Positions 36,556 through 43,375 of a stretch of 64,000 bases of DNA are shown here, piece after piece. Position 1 is the first letter of the stretch, and every line of letters starts with the position of its first letter. Source of the DNA: Duganella sp. CF458 (GTDB lineage: Bacteria > Pseudomonadota > Gammaproteobacteria > Burkholderiales > Burkholderiaceae_D); contig NZ_FOOF01000008.1 of assembly GCF_900113115.1 (NCBI RefSeq), positions 1-64,000 on the forward strand, written 5' to 3'. Under the pieces are notes generated by a model that made no database searches, had not been told where the DNA came from, and saw only the letters and a program-made list of their open reading frames with translations. Position numbers and translations under genes: made by a program.

Positions 36556-36710
36556 TCAAGCTGCCAGCGCTTCTTTGTTGAATTCCGCCGCAAAGCGCGC
36601 TGGCGATTTGTAGCCAAGGCGCGAGTGGCGCCGTTGACGGTTGTAGAAAATCTCGATGTATTCCGTGATTGCCGCCTGCGCTTCAGCCCTGCCGGGATAC
36701 TCGAGGCGTG
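36556..36710 (-). mobile_element. IS3-family transposase C-terminal fragment
   Basis: A minus-strand frame ends AITEYIEIFYNRQRRHSRLG, then YKSPARFAAEF. This is the hallmark C-terminus of IS3-family OrfB transposases (YIE-x-FYNRxRRHSxLGYxSP). The remaining 270 residues, including the DDE core, are absent. The fragment lies between the truncated hicB and a frameshifted gene at 36851, so it marks the scar of a past insertion or deletion. A sequence like TGACAGTACACC (minus strand, near 36523-36536) could be its terminal repeat. Confidence 0.7.
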
Positions 36711-36850
36711 ACGCACTAGTTGCTATGCATCCAGGTTCGTGTCGGCGTCTGGCGCGCATCGGCGCTGGCAACAATTCCGTACTGTGCAGCCAGGTTCGAT
36801 GGGCAGAATAGGCTGGGACAGAGCGCACGTCAATGGCTGGTCTTGTGCTC

Positions 36851-37129
36851 CTAATTTGTCGGATAGCGCACTTGCAAAGTCCCATAAACGCGCCGGCCTC
36901 GATGTCATTGCGAAACAGGTCGAGCCACGAGGTGCTGTCACTGATCAGGTATTGTTTGGTCTGTCCAGTCGATTCTCGCCGCACCGTTTTCGCCCTGCAA
37001 TGCCGCCACTTCATCGGTCTTCGGATCTGTCGTGTCCGTAGCGCTGAGAGAAAAGTCTGCACGAAGCAAGCGATTCCTTCGTAAAATCTTCCGAAACTCG
37101 GCAATGTTTTCTGCTTCGAGCAGTTCCAA
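36851..37129 (-). pseudogene. Frameshifted copy of the 102-aa gene at 25317
   Basis: In pieces it reads LELLEAENIAEFRKILRRNR, ADFSLSATDTTDPKTDEV, then after a frameshift near 36985 QYLISDSTSWLDLFRNDIEA, and a second shift before LQVRYPTN at the stop at 36851. Both parts align with the intact protein at 25317-25625. The original ATG is lost (TTG at 37127-37129). Two frameshifts and start loss make it a pseudogene, close to the IS3 remnant. Confidence 0.7.
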
Positions 37130-37190
37130 ACATCCTCCCAAAGTGATGCGGCATCACGACGCGGAGTACTGACGTGTTTGCTGCCGGGAA

Positions 37191-37460
37191 CTAGGCGTCG
37201 GACGATGAGTCTATCTGGTCATCAAGCGACTTCACGCGCATGTTTGTGATGTGATTAAGCGCAAAGAATGCGATCGCTTGCGCAAACCGATCGGTTTCTG
37301 GCGGCGCGTCTAGTTGAAAGAATATGTGATACGTATCCCATTGAAGAATGGAGTCCATCAGGTCAGTGCATAGTGGTTCGCTGGGCAGCGCAATGAAGAC
37401 CAGTCCGGTGCTTCCATCTGAGCGGCAATAGGAGGCTTTCCACTGCAGCATGCTTTCCAT
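37191..37460 (-). CDS. Hypothetical protein (89 aa), paralog of 26928
   Basis: The product MESMLQWKASYCRSDGSTGL continues LVFIALPSEPLCTDLMDSIL, QWDTYHIFFQLDA and ends KSLDDQIDSSSDA. Differences from the copy at 26928-27197 are mostly conservative, which argues for selection on both. It starts at 37460, the equivalent codon. It lies just upstream of desaturase module B on the opposite strand. Function unknown. Confidence 0.65.
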   Translation of the reverse strand: MESMLQWKASYCRSDGSTGLVFIALPSEPLCTDLMDSILQWDTYHIFFQLDAPPETDRFAQAIAFFALNHITNMRVKSLDDQIDSSSDA

Positions 37461-37639
37461 CGGTTTGTCCCAGCGATCGAATCCACCATTCCAGTATATC
37501 CAGCAATGGTCCGTTTGCACGGCTCGTCCTGGCTGCGTGATAACTGGGGCGACGATGGATCGACGAACCTCTCCAGCGGGCCGATGCGTTCGGAGGATTA
37601 GGCGTACACTCTTTATGAGTCAACGATCAGGAGACCGTC

Positions 37640-37957
37640 ATGAGTAAAAATGGACCGGAGTTCACCTTTCGCGGTTTGCCTCTAAGTCCCGAACAGGAAT
37701 CTGAACTCGAACACTATGTCCATCTAAGGCGAAGACGCGGTTTGCCGCCCGACGTTGCAGAACTGCGCGCTATGTTGCGGGACATGTTGGAGCCGCCCGC
37801 TACCGAAAGTCCTAACGAGAGGGATGAAACCGAAGGCGCGCACGATGATGCGGAACGCGCCGCAGGGCGGGTTGACCACGGTGGCGATCCAACCTCTGCG
37901 CTTGAAGAGCGCACTGCCGCGCGTGAGGCAGAAGCCATGAAACATTCGACGCCATAA
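37640..37957 (+). CDS. Acidic hypothetical protein (105 aa), desaturase module copy B
   Basis: The start follows TCAGGAGACCGTC. The product MSKNGPEFTFRGLPLSPEQE continues with VHLRRRRGLPPDVAELRAML and an acidic tail ending AEAMKHSTP. It matches the module A copy at 31151 over its full length, including the ribosome site. Truncated relatives flank the violacein block. No family recognised. Confidence 0.7.
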   Translation: MSKNGPEFTFRGLPLSPEQESELEHYVHLRRRRGLPPDVAELRAMLRDMLEPPATESPNERDETEGAHDDAERAAGRVDHGGDPTSALEERTAAREAEAMKHSTP

Positions 37958-38093
37958 GGGACCGTTCACAGGATTCCGCTGCGTGAGATGGTCCGGCTTT
38001 CGCTCGTTGCGTGATGGCTTTGCGATCACCGGGTGATAGCGGATTCGCGCGACGCCGAATTCATTAGGTGAATCTCGCTTGTAGGGGTATATT

Positions 38094-38176
38094 GGGTAGC
38101 AGGTACCCAGCCAACATCAGGTTTTGTGCCGGTCTTCCTCAGCATTGCAGCGTGACAGCGCAATCGCGTCAAAGCC
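38094..38176 (+). ncRNA. Conserved leader element upstream of desaturase module B
   Basis: This is the counterpart of 31626-31709. The hairpin arms GGGTA and TACCC (38094-38108) are kept, with one loop base changed, and the block 38123-38176 is identical over 54 bases by my reading. It lies 130-180 bases ahead of the 212-aa gene start (GTG 38305). On the opposite strand both copies encode a short DAIALSRCNAEEDRHK peptide, but copy B then has a frameshift and stop. A structured RNA leader is therefore favoured over a minus-strand protein. Confidence 0.5.
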
Positions 38177-38304
38177 GATCATCGTCGTGAAATGGTATTG
38201 CACTTGCGTCTGGCACGCCGTTGTCGTGCCGCGCGGGGAAGGAAAGCTTGCTCGTTGCCTCTCCCTTCCGAATCTGTTCCTGACCGCGAGCGAAGGAGTG
38301 CGCC

Positions 38305-38943
38305 GTGCGCCAACATGCAACAACGTGGTTCCAGGGGTGGAATATCCTGCTCAGGTGCGCTGAGTTCAGGTGCCAGGACGGTGGAGTGAAGTACGCCTCG
38401 ACAGCCATACTCAAACATATGCCACCATCGCCGGATTGCACCAGCCTTCAATGGCCGGACAGCATGAGGCGAACGATTGTTTTTCCGGAAGACGCGTTCG
38501 GTTCCCGAGCGGAGGCCAACACCGATGCGATGTCAAAAGCCCGGCGTCAGATCCTCGTATTGAATGGGGGTAGGGATAGGTTAGGGAGAAAGATCATCGA
38601 AAGCACGCCCGACATAAGTACGCAGCAGGAATCGGATGAAAGCCTGGCGGCACGGTATGCGATCTCGTTCGATGGGAGGCGGTACGCGTTTCGGCAGCAC
38701 CATTACGATGTGTTTCGGGATGCCTTGCATTATGCAGTCGCAGAACACGCCAAAGCCGGCTTCTTGCGCGATGATGGGTTCCGACCGAGTTGGGTGGCGG
38801 CGTATCACCCAACCGACGAAGACGAAAGCATGATGAAACTACATGGCATCGCCTATATCGAGGGCCATTTTCTATATGGAGGCTATCGGTATGACCAATT
38901 GTGTGACGCGATCGCGTTTGCTGCCGACCACCCGAACTTGTAG
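38305..38943 (+). CDS. 212-aa protein with tandem Y-x-Y/DA-x2-YA repeats, copy B
   Basis: A GTG at 38305 sits where module A has ATG, behind the same GAAGGA site. The repeat units are FDGRRYAFRQHHYDVFRDAL followed by HYA, and IEGHFLYGGYRYDQLCDAIA followed by FAA. The N-terminal half (FQGWNILLRCAEFRCQDGG) is also kept. Changes relative to copy A are largely conservative. It is 26 bases before the desaturase. Function unknown. Confidence 0.65.
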   Translation: MRQHATTWFQGWNILLRCAEFRCQDGGVKYASTAILKHMPPSPDCTSLQWPDSMRRTIVFPEDAFGSRAEANTDAMSKARRQILVLNGGRDRLGRKIIESTPDISTQQESDESLAARYAISFDGRRYAFRQHHYDVFRDALHYAVAEHAKAGFLRDDGFRPSWVAAYHPTDEDESMMKLHGIAYIEGHFLYGGYRYDQLCDAIAFAADHPNL

Positions 38944-38969
38944 GCCCAGGATCGTCAAGGAGCACCGGT

Positions 38970-40154
38970 ATGGAGAGGTATCCGCAGTGGGTGGCTGAGG
39001 GTCTTCTTGCCTTAAGCTGGTGGCAGCTATTGCTGATCGGACTGGTGACTACGCACATGACGATCGTCACGGTGACGATCTATTTGCATCGGTGCCAGAC
39101 CCATCGCTCCCTGAAGCTGGAGCCGATCATGGCACATTGCTTCCGCTTCTGGCTGTGGCTGACGACGGGGATGGTGACACGGGAATGGGTGGCGGTGCAT
39201 CGTTGCCATCACGCCCATTGCGAAACGGAGAAAGATCCGCACAGTCCAATCGTGCTCGGTATCCATCAGGTTTTGTGGCGCGGGGCTGAACTTTACCGCG
39301 ACGCGGCAGTCGACCTTGCCATGCTGGATCGCTTCGGTCGTGGTGGTCCTGCAGACTGGCTGGAACAACGGATTTATGGCCGGTATACGTGGCAAGGCGT
39401 GGGTTTGCTGCTGCTGATCGAACTGGGATTGTTTGGGGCGCCGGGCCTGACGCTGTGGGCCTTCCAGATGATGTGGATTCCGTTGCTGGCCGCCGGTGTT
39501 GTCAACGGTTTGGGTCACTATGCCGGCTACCGCAATTACGACTGTAAGGAAGCTGCAACCAATATCGTTCCGTTTGGCCTGCTGATCGGCGGGGAAGAGC
39601 TGCACAACAATCATCACACCTTTCCGACTTCGGCAAAGTTTTCGGTCCGCTGGTTCGAGCTGGATATCGGCTGGGCGTATATCAGCATGTTGCTCTGGTT
39701 GCGGCTGGCGTCGCTCCGGCACCCCCCGCAGCGTTTAATGCGATGCGCAGGACAGTTCGCGCCGACTTTGGCGACTTTGAAGCTGGTATTGGGCAATCGT
39801 GCGATATTGACGCGCGAGCTGACGGTCCTGACGCTGGATGTATTTCAGGCTGAGCGTGCAAGCCTGGCGAAACTGGTCCCGCATGCGACCTTGGTCCGGA
39901 CGAAGCGCCTGTTGCGCCATGCACCGTGGCGGCTCACGCACGCGCAAAGGGCGGACCTGGAGCAGGTGACAGTGCAAAGTGCGCGGCTCGATGCCATGCA
40001 CGTGGCGCGGCAGGCACTCGAGAAGATATGGGAGCGTTCGCCGGCAACGCAAGAGGAACTTCTGACAGGCTTGCGGGCCTGGTGCGCGAATGCAGAGCGT
40101 TCCGGCCCGCGTCCCCTGCAGCGCTTTGCCAGGCATTTGGCGAGTTATGGATAG
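38970..40154 (+). CDS. Membrane fatty-acid desaturase, copy B
   Basis: A 394-aa paralog of the desaturase at 32503. HRCQTHRS, HRCHHAHC and HNNHHTFP are all present at the same positions, so the di-iron site should be intact. Membrane segments and the C-terminal helical extension are kept. AAGGAG precedes the ATG. Most differences from copy A lie in the extension and in surface loops, e.g. MLDRFGRGGP against LVDRYGGGGP. The two copies may have diverged in substrate or expression; which remains unknown. Confidence 0.88.
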   Translation: MERYPQWVAEGLLALSWWQLLLIGLVTTHMTIVTVTIYLHRCQTHRSLKLEPIMAHCFRFWLWLTTGMVTREWVAVHRCHHAHCETEKDPHSPIVLGIHQVLWRGAELYRDAAVDLAMLDRFGRGGPADWLEQRIYGRYTWQGVGLLLLIELGLFGAPGLTLWAFQMMWIPLLAAGVVNGLGHYAGYRNYDCKEAATNIVPFGLLIGGEELHNNHHTFPTSAKFSVRWFELDIGWAYISMLLWLRLASLRHPPQRLMRCAGQFAPTLATLKLVLGNRAILTRELTVLTLDVFQAERASLAKLVPHATLVRTKRLLRHAPWRLTHAQRADLEQVTVQSARLDAMHVARQALEKIWERSPATQEELLTGLRAWCANAERSGPRPLQRFARHLASYG

Positions 40155-40158
40155 AGAC

Positions 40159-40452
40159 ATGAACCTTGCACTGCTTCACTCGACTGCCTGCCGGGATCTG
40201 CTCAACGAGGGCGACCTGGAGGATGCGGTACGCTATTGCATCGCCCATGGCATTGAACCGCCGGTCCCGCCATGCTCCAAGGCCGCTCCCGATTACTTGC
40301 GATGCGTGGAAGTGGCAAAGGAAACCTTGTCAGACTATGGCTGGTGGGAGAAACGGTTGAAGGTCCAGCACACGCGCGGACGAAAGCAAACGGAAATGCG
40401 GGAATGCTCAGGCATGAAGCCTCGATCACCTTCCGTGAGGCCTCGCAGTTGA
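40159..40452 (+). CDS. Small protein following desaturase B (97 aa)
   Basis: Four bases separate it from the desaturase stop, as in module A. The product MNLALLHSTACRDLLNEGDL continues EDAVRYCIAHGIEPPVPPC and ETLSDYGWWEKRLKVQ. The tail after about residue 75 differs from copy A, so it is not under strong selection. A soluble helical partner of the desaturase is plausible. Confidence 0.7.
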   Translation: MNLALLHSTACRDLLNEGDLEDAVRYCIAHGIEPPVPPCSKAAPDYLRCVEVAKETLSDYGWWEKRLKVQHTRGRKQTEMRECSGMKPRSPSVRPRS

Positions 40453-40533
40453 TTCCATCTTTTTAACGCCTGCCGTCAGGGCGGGCTTCGCCGGCGTCGC
40501 AGCTTGGCCGCCCGTCGAAGGCTGCGCGGATTG

Positions 40534-40743
40534 TCAGGAAGGACTGACGTTGGTGGCCTTTTCGCCTTTGGGGCCAGGGCTGCGCTCGAACGAGACGCGC
40601 TGGTTCTCAGCGAGCGACTTGAAACCAGTCGCCTGAATGTCCTGGAAATGGACGAACAGGTCTGGCCCACCCGAGTCCGGGGTGATGAAGCCGAAGCCTT
40701 TGGCTTCGTTGAACCATTTAACGATTCCGGTTTGCGTAGTCAT
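40534..40743 (-). CDS. CspA-family cold-shock protein (copy 2)
   Basis: A 69-aa OB-fold protein with RNP1 KGFGFITPD and RNP2 DLFVHFQDI. It differs from copy 1 (23058) at only a few positions (e.g. ITPDSGG for ISPDTGG). It is convergent with desaturase module B. A cold-shock RNA chaperone next to a fluidity-restoring desaturase supports a cold-adaptation role for the neighbourhood, by inference. Confidence 0.95.
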   Translation of the reverse strand: MTTQTGIVKWFNEAKGFGFITPDSGGPDLFVHFQDIQATGFKSLAENQRVSFERSPGPKGEKATNVSPS

Positions 40744-40905
40744 GATAAGTCCTCAAGAAATGTAGAGTCAGGCCGTTTCCGGCGATATGCGGCAACGAGC
40801 AGGGTCAACAAGTGAGGGAATCAGACGGGAGTCGCCAATGGTGGCGAAACAGGAGAGAGACCGGCAATTCTCTAGCGGTGCTGGATACGCGGTAAGTCCT
40901 ATATA
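40744..40905 (-). promoter_or_regulatory. Conserved 5' leader and promoter of cold-shock gene copy 2
   Basis: On the minus strand a TATATA hexamer at 40900-40905 lies about 157 bases before the ATG. The leader shares GTTGACCCTGCTC-like and CTGATTCCCTC-like blocks with the leader of copy 1, and the order and spacing are kept. This supports a functional long 5' UTR. Confidence 0.5.
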
Positions 40906-40949
40906 CATGCCTTTCCAGCGAACCCCTAACGATTTCTACAAAACGCTTG

Positions 40950-41162
40950 TCAGCTCTGCCGGGTGACGAGTTTGTTGGCCGATACACGATGGCACTGCCA
41001 CTCTCCAAACAGCACACGCTGGAGCGTGGATTCGGCGATCCGGTGGTTGCGCAAGTACACGACCGCATAGCGCCAGCCGTGGGTGCGCAGCAGGTCGAGC
41101 GCATGTTGCAGGTGGCGAAACTGGACCTGGTTGAGCCGGCGGTCGGCATAGGTGGTATCCAT
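40950..41162 (-). CDS. Small helical protein of the dispersed RV[LI] family (70 aa)
   Basis: GAGGACACC precedes the ATG at 41162. The product MDTTYADRRLNQVQFRHLQH continues ALDLLRTHGWRYAVVYLR, then IAESTLQRVLFGEW and ASANKL-like VSANKL. It is the nearest paralog of 29255-29485, with a shared ESTLQRVLFGEW block and RTHGWRYAV. It is soluble and basic. Function unknown. Confidence 0.7.
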   Translation of the reverse strand: MDTTYADRRLNQVQFRHLQHALDLLRTHGWRYAVVYLRNHRIAESTLQRVLFGEWQCHRVSANKLVTRQS

Positions 41163-41347
41163 GGTGTCCTCGCATAGCATCAGTTTTCCAAACTACGACG
41201 TTAGCACGTCCTGCATGCTCGGGCCATCGGGATTTCATATCGAGGTCGCCCCAGATCAGGGTAATGGCAATATGGGCAGGAAAGAAGACCGACACGTGCG
41301 CGGGAATAGGCCCACACTCAGTGCAGGCTGCAATTCAGCAGAAGCAC

Positions 41348-41446
41348 CTTGGAAATTCGGGACTGGAACTTTCTTTCCGCGCGCTGCGGCAGAGTGTCGA
41401 TGGCGGCGATCCGATGGAGTCCGAAGCCATGCAGCATCAACGAACT
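41348..41446 (+). pseudogene. Truncated copy of the 105-aa gene family, left of the violacein block
   Basis: One frame reads LGNSGLELSFRALRQS and then VDGGDPMESEAMQHQRT, matching the start (NGPEFTFRGLPLS) and end (VDHGGDP, EAEAMKHSTP) of the 105-aa proteins at 31151 and 37640, with the middle deleted. It is in frame with the gene at 41465. A second truncated copy at 52582-52719 lies at the other end of the violacein block, in the same orientation. Confidence 0.6.
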
Positions 41447-41464
41447 TTGCCTATTGGGGCAGCG

Positions 41465-41698
41465 ATGGACGAACGCCAAAGAAGCTCTGGCATTGGTATG
41501 GCGCAGGCAGTGGCGCGCGGCGTCACCATCCAGTCGGTGCGCAATCGGGCGCGGGCGCAGAAGTCCATGGAATACAGGCGCGTTCCTGCTGGCTTAGTGG
41601 CGCGAGTCGTCGACACGCCCTGGTTGCTCTATCACTCCGTCCTCCGCGCCGCCGACCAGGCACGGCGGAGGAATAGCATGGAGGGCGACGCACCGTGA
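41465..41698 (+). CDS. Small protein of the dispersed RV[LIV] family, coupled to a diguanylate cyclase
   Basis: From the ATG at 41465 the product (77 aa) contains GMAQAVARGVTIQSVRNRAR, then AQKSMEYRRVPAGLVARVVD. It aligns with the gene at 52756 (AKAVARGVNILSVRNRSL, MEYRSVPAGVITRVLD) and more distantly with the other family members. It ends in a GTGA overlap with the diguanylate cyclase start (GTG 41695), which indicates translational coupling and a possible functional link. The same frame is open upstream to 41264 through the decayed 105-aa fragment. Confidence 0.6.
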   Translation: MDERQRSSGIGMAQAVARGVTIQSVRNRARAQKSMEYRRVPAGLVARVVDTPWLLYHSVLRAADQARRRNSMEGDAP

Positions 41699-42768
41699 GA
41701 AAGCATCGGGAGGAAACACGGCAACTCGGACCGGCCCAGTTGCGTATCCTGTTGAAACTGGCGCGCGACCTGCTCCAGACAGACGAGGCGCAAGGTTCGC
41801 TGGCACTGATCGGCCGCGCGGTAGCGGAAGCGGTCCGGTTCGACTCAGCTTTATTGCTTTTGCGCAGCGATCGGATGGAGCTCGTGGAGTTCGACAGTCA
41901 CGGTATCGCGCATACGGCCGGCGCGGACCATCCGCTGTACCGCGCCGCCGTGCGCACGACCGCCGCTGTGGTAGGCGCTGCGGAAGTACAGCCTAACGGC
42001 GAACAGCCGCGTGAGGACGAAGGGTTGCGCACGCTGGTGCTGGCCGTGCCGGCGCACGCGGCAGCGGTGGTCCTCGCAGTGGGCTGGAATCATGATGTGG
42101 ATACAACAGCGCGGAATTCATACAGGCGCTCGCTCTCATACATTCTGCAGTTGGCTGGCGCGGCACTGGGAAAAATCGAGTCGCAGACTTCACTCGAACG
42201 GCTTCTGCGCGCGCAACGCCAGGAACTTGCTGACACATCAGTGAGCCATGCCGAAGAATTGAAGCAACGGGACGAGGCGGTCAGCGAAATGCGGATGCTA
42301 TCGTTGACCGACGTCTTGACGGGCCTGTACAACCGGCGCGGCTTCTTCCAGCAGGCCGAACAGATCTATAAGCTTGCGCGGCGCAAGCGCACAAAGAGCG
42401 CCGTTATCTTCGCTGACATTGATGGCCTCAAGCGAGTGAACGATGAACTGGGTCACGAGGCTGGCGACGCCATGATCCGGGATGCCGCGCTGGTGTTCCG
42501 CCAATCGTTTCGCCATGCCGATGTTGTGGCACGCCTCGGGGGCGACGAGTTTGTCGCGTTCACCCTTGACGACGAGCGGCCGGAGGTCATCCTGGCGCGT
42601 ATTGAAGCCAACCTGCGCGCATTCAACTTGATGCAGGAGCGGCAGTATTGTGTTTCGATCAGTGCCGGCGTCGTGCTGGTCGATTCCTGCGCGGAGCGGA
42701 CCCTGTCGTATTACGTCCTGCTGGCAGACGAACAAATGTACGCGCAAAAACGGAGTCGCTTGCATTGA
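41695..42768 (+). CDS. Diguanylate cyclase (GGDEF) with GAF-like sensor
   Basis: A 357-aa protein starting at GTG 41695. The N-terminal region (LRILLKLARDLLQTDEAQGS, FDSALLLLRSDRMELVEF) resembles a GAF sensor and is followed by a coiled linker. GGDEF motifs are DVLTGLYNRRGFF, DIDGLKRVNDELGHEAGDAM, and RHADVVARLGGDEFVAF. The active site and RxxD inhibitory site are both intact. It shares the layout of 23748 and 57814. Its start overlaps the small gene at 41465 by four bases. It is the last gene before the violacein promoter region. Confidence 0.85.
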   Translation: MRKHREETRQLGPAQLRILLKLARDLLQTDEAQGSLALIGRAVAEAVRFDSALLLLRSDRMELVEFDSHGIAHTAGADHPLYRAAVRTTAAVVGAAEVQPNGEQPREDEGLRTLVLAVPAHAAAVVLAVGWNHDVDTTARNSYRRSLSYILQLAGAALGKIESQTSLERLLRAQRQELADTSVSHAEELKQRDEAVSEMRMLSLTDVLTGLYNRRGFFQQAEQIYKLARRKRTKSAVIFADIDGLKRVNDELGHEAGDAMIRDAALVFRQSFRHADVVARLGGDEFVAFTLDDERPEVILARIEANLRAFNLMQERQYCVSISAGVVLVDSCAERTLSYYVLLADEQMYAQKRSRLH

Positions 42769-43375
42769 AAGATTGTAGTTCTTTAGTTCGGCCCGCTGAC
42801 CTGCCGCAATTCCCTTGCGGAATGCATGTATCTCGACCCTCGCGCACTACGCGCCACGGCCACGCAGGTCGCGTTGTCGCAGCCCGCGCGAAATGGTGCT
42901 AAAGACGCTGTTGCGCAAAATGAAATTCGGTTTCATTCCACCTTTATTGAAAAATGGATCATTCAGTAATTCGTTTGATTTTTGTCAAACTCCAGTTACT
43001 GCTATCAGATATTGTCTAGACAAATTTGATCCAGATCAGACACCGCCCAGAGATGCTAGCGCTGAAGGGGGCTGAGCACTGCAACGTCATAGTTACAAGT
43101 AAGTAAGACCCCGGGCAGTCGTTGCCAGCGGCACTTTGCGGTGCCGGGACGGGGCACCACCACTCTCAGGTGAATTTGCAGTCATCAGGCAGGACTCGCT
43201 TGCCTTGAAAGCATTGGACCCCAGGCTCGAAGTACCGAAAAGCTTTACCCATAGTCAACCATTCTTGCTTCACGTCCGTGTACAGCGGGCGGGGACGTTG
43301 CGCGCCTGTCGCTTCTAGTGGAACACGGCGTGGGCAGTTTGGTTAACGGTCTCGACTAGCTAAAAGGATTTCTAG
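42769..43375 (+). promoter_or_regulatory. Violacein operon upstream region
   Basis: About 600 bases with no supported gene. It holds an inverted repeat at 42804-42820 (CCGCAA, then TTGCGG), probably part of the cyclase 3' end, and an AT-rich patch at 42920-43030. A perfect 12-base palindrome TTGTCTAGACAA lies at 43012-43023, just after a TTTGTCAAAC at 42980. AAAAGGATTTCTAG precedes vioA. I found no match to the CviR-type box CTGxCC-N4-GGxCAG, nor luxI/luxR nearby. The palindrome is the best candidate operator. Confidence 0.45.

Noticed and set aside
36556..37104. A single 182-codon gene on the minus strand
   Set aside because: It is a chance fusion of a frameshifted copy of the 102-aa gene with an IS3 transposase end.
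42797..42820. A CviR/LuxR-type box upstream of vioA
   Set aside because: CTGACCTGCCGC resembles half of such a box, but there is no second half; the inverted repeat here is CCGCAA/TTGCGG and fits a 3' stem of the cyclase better.
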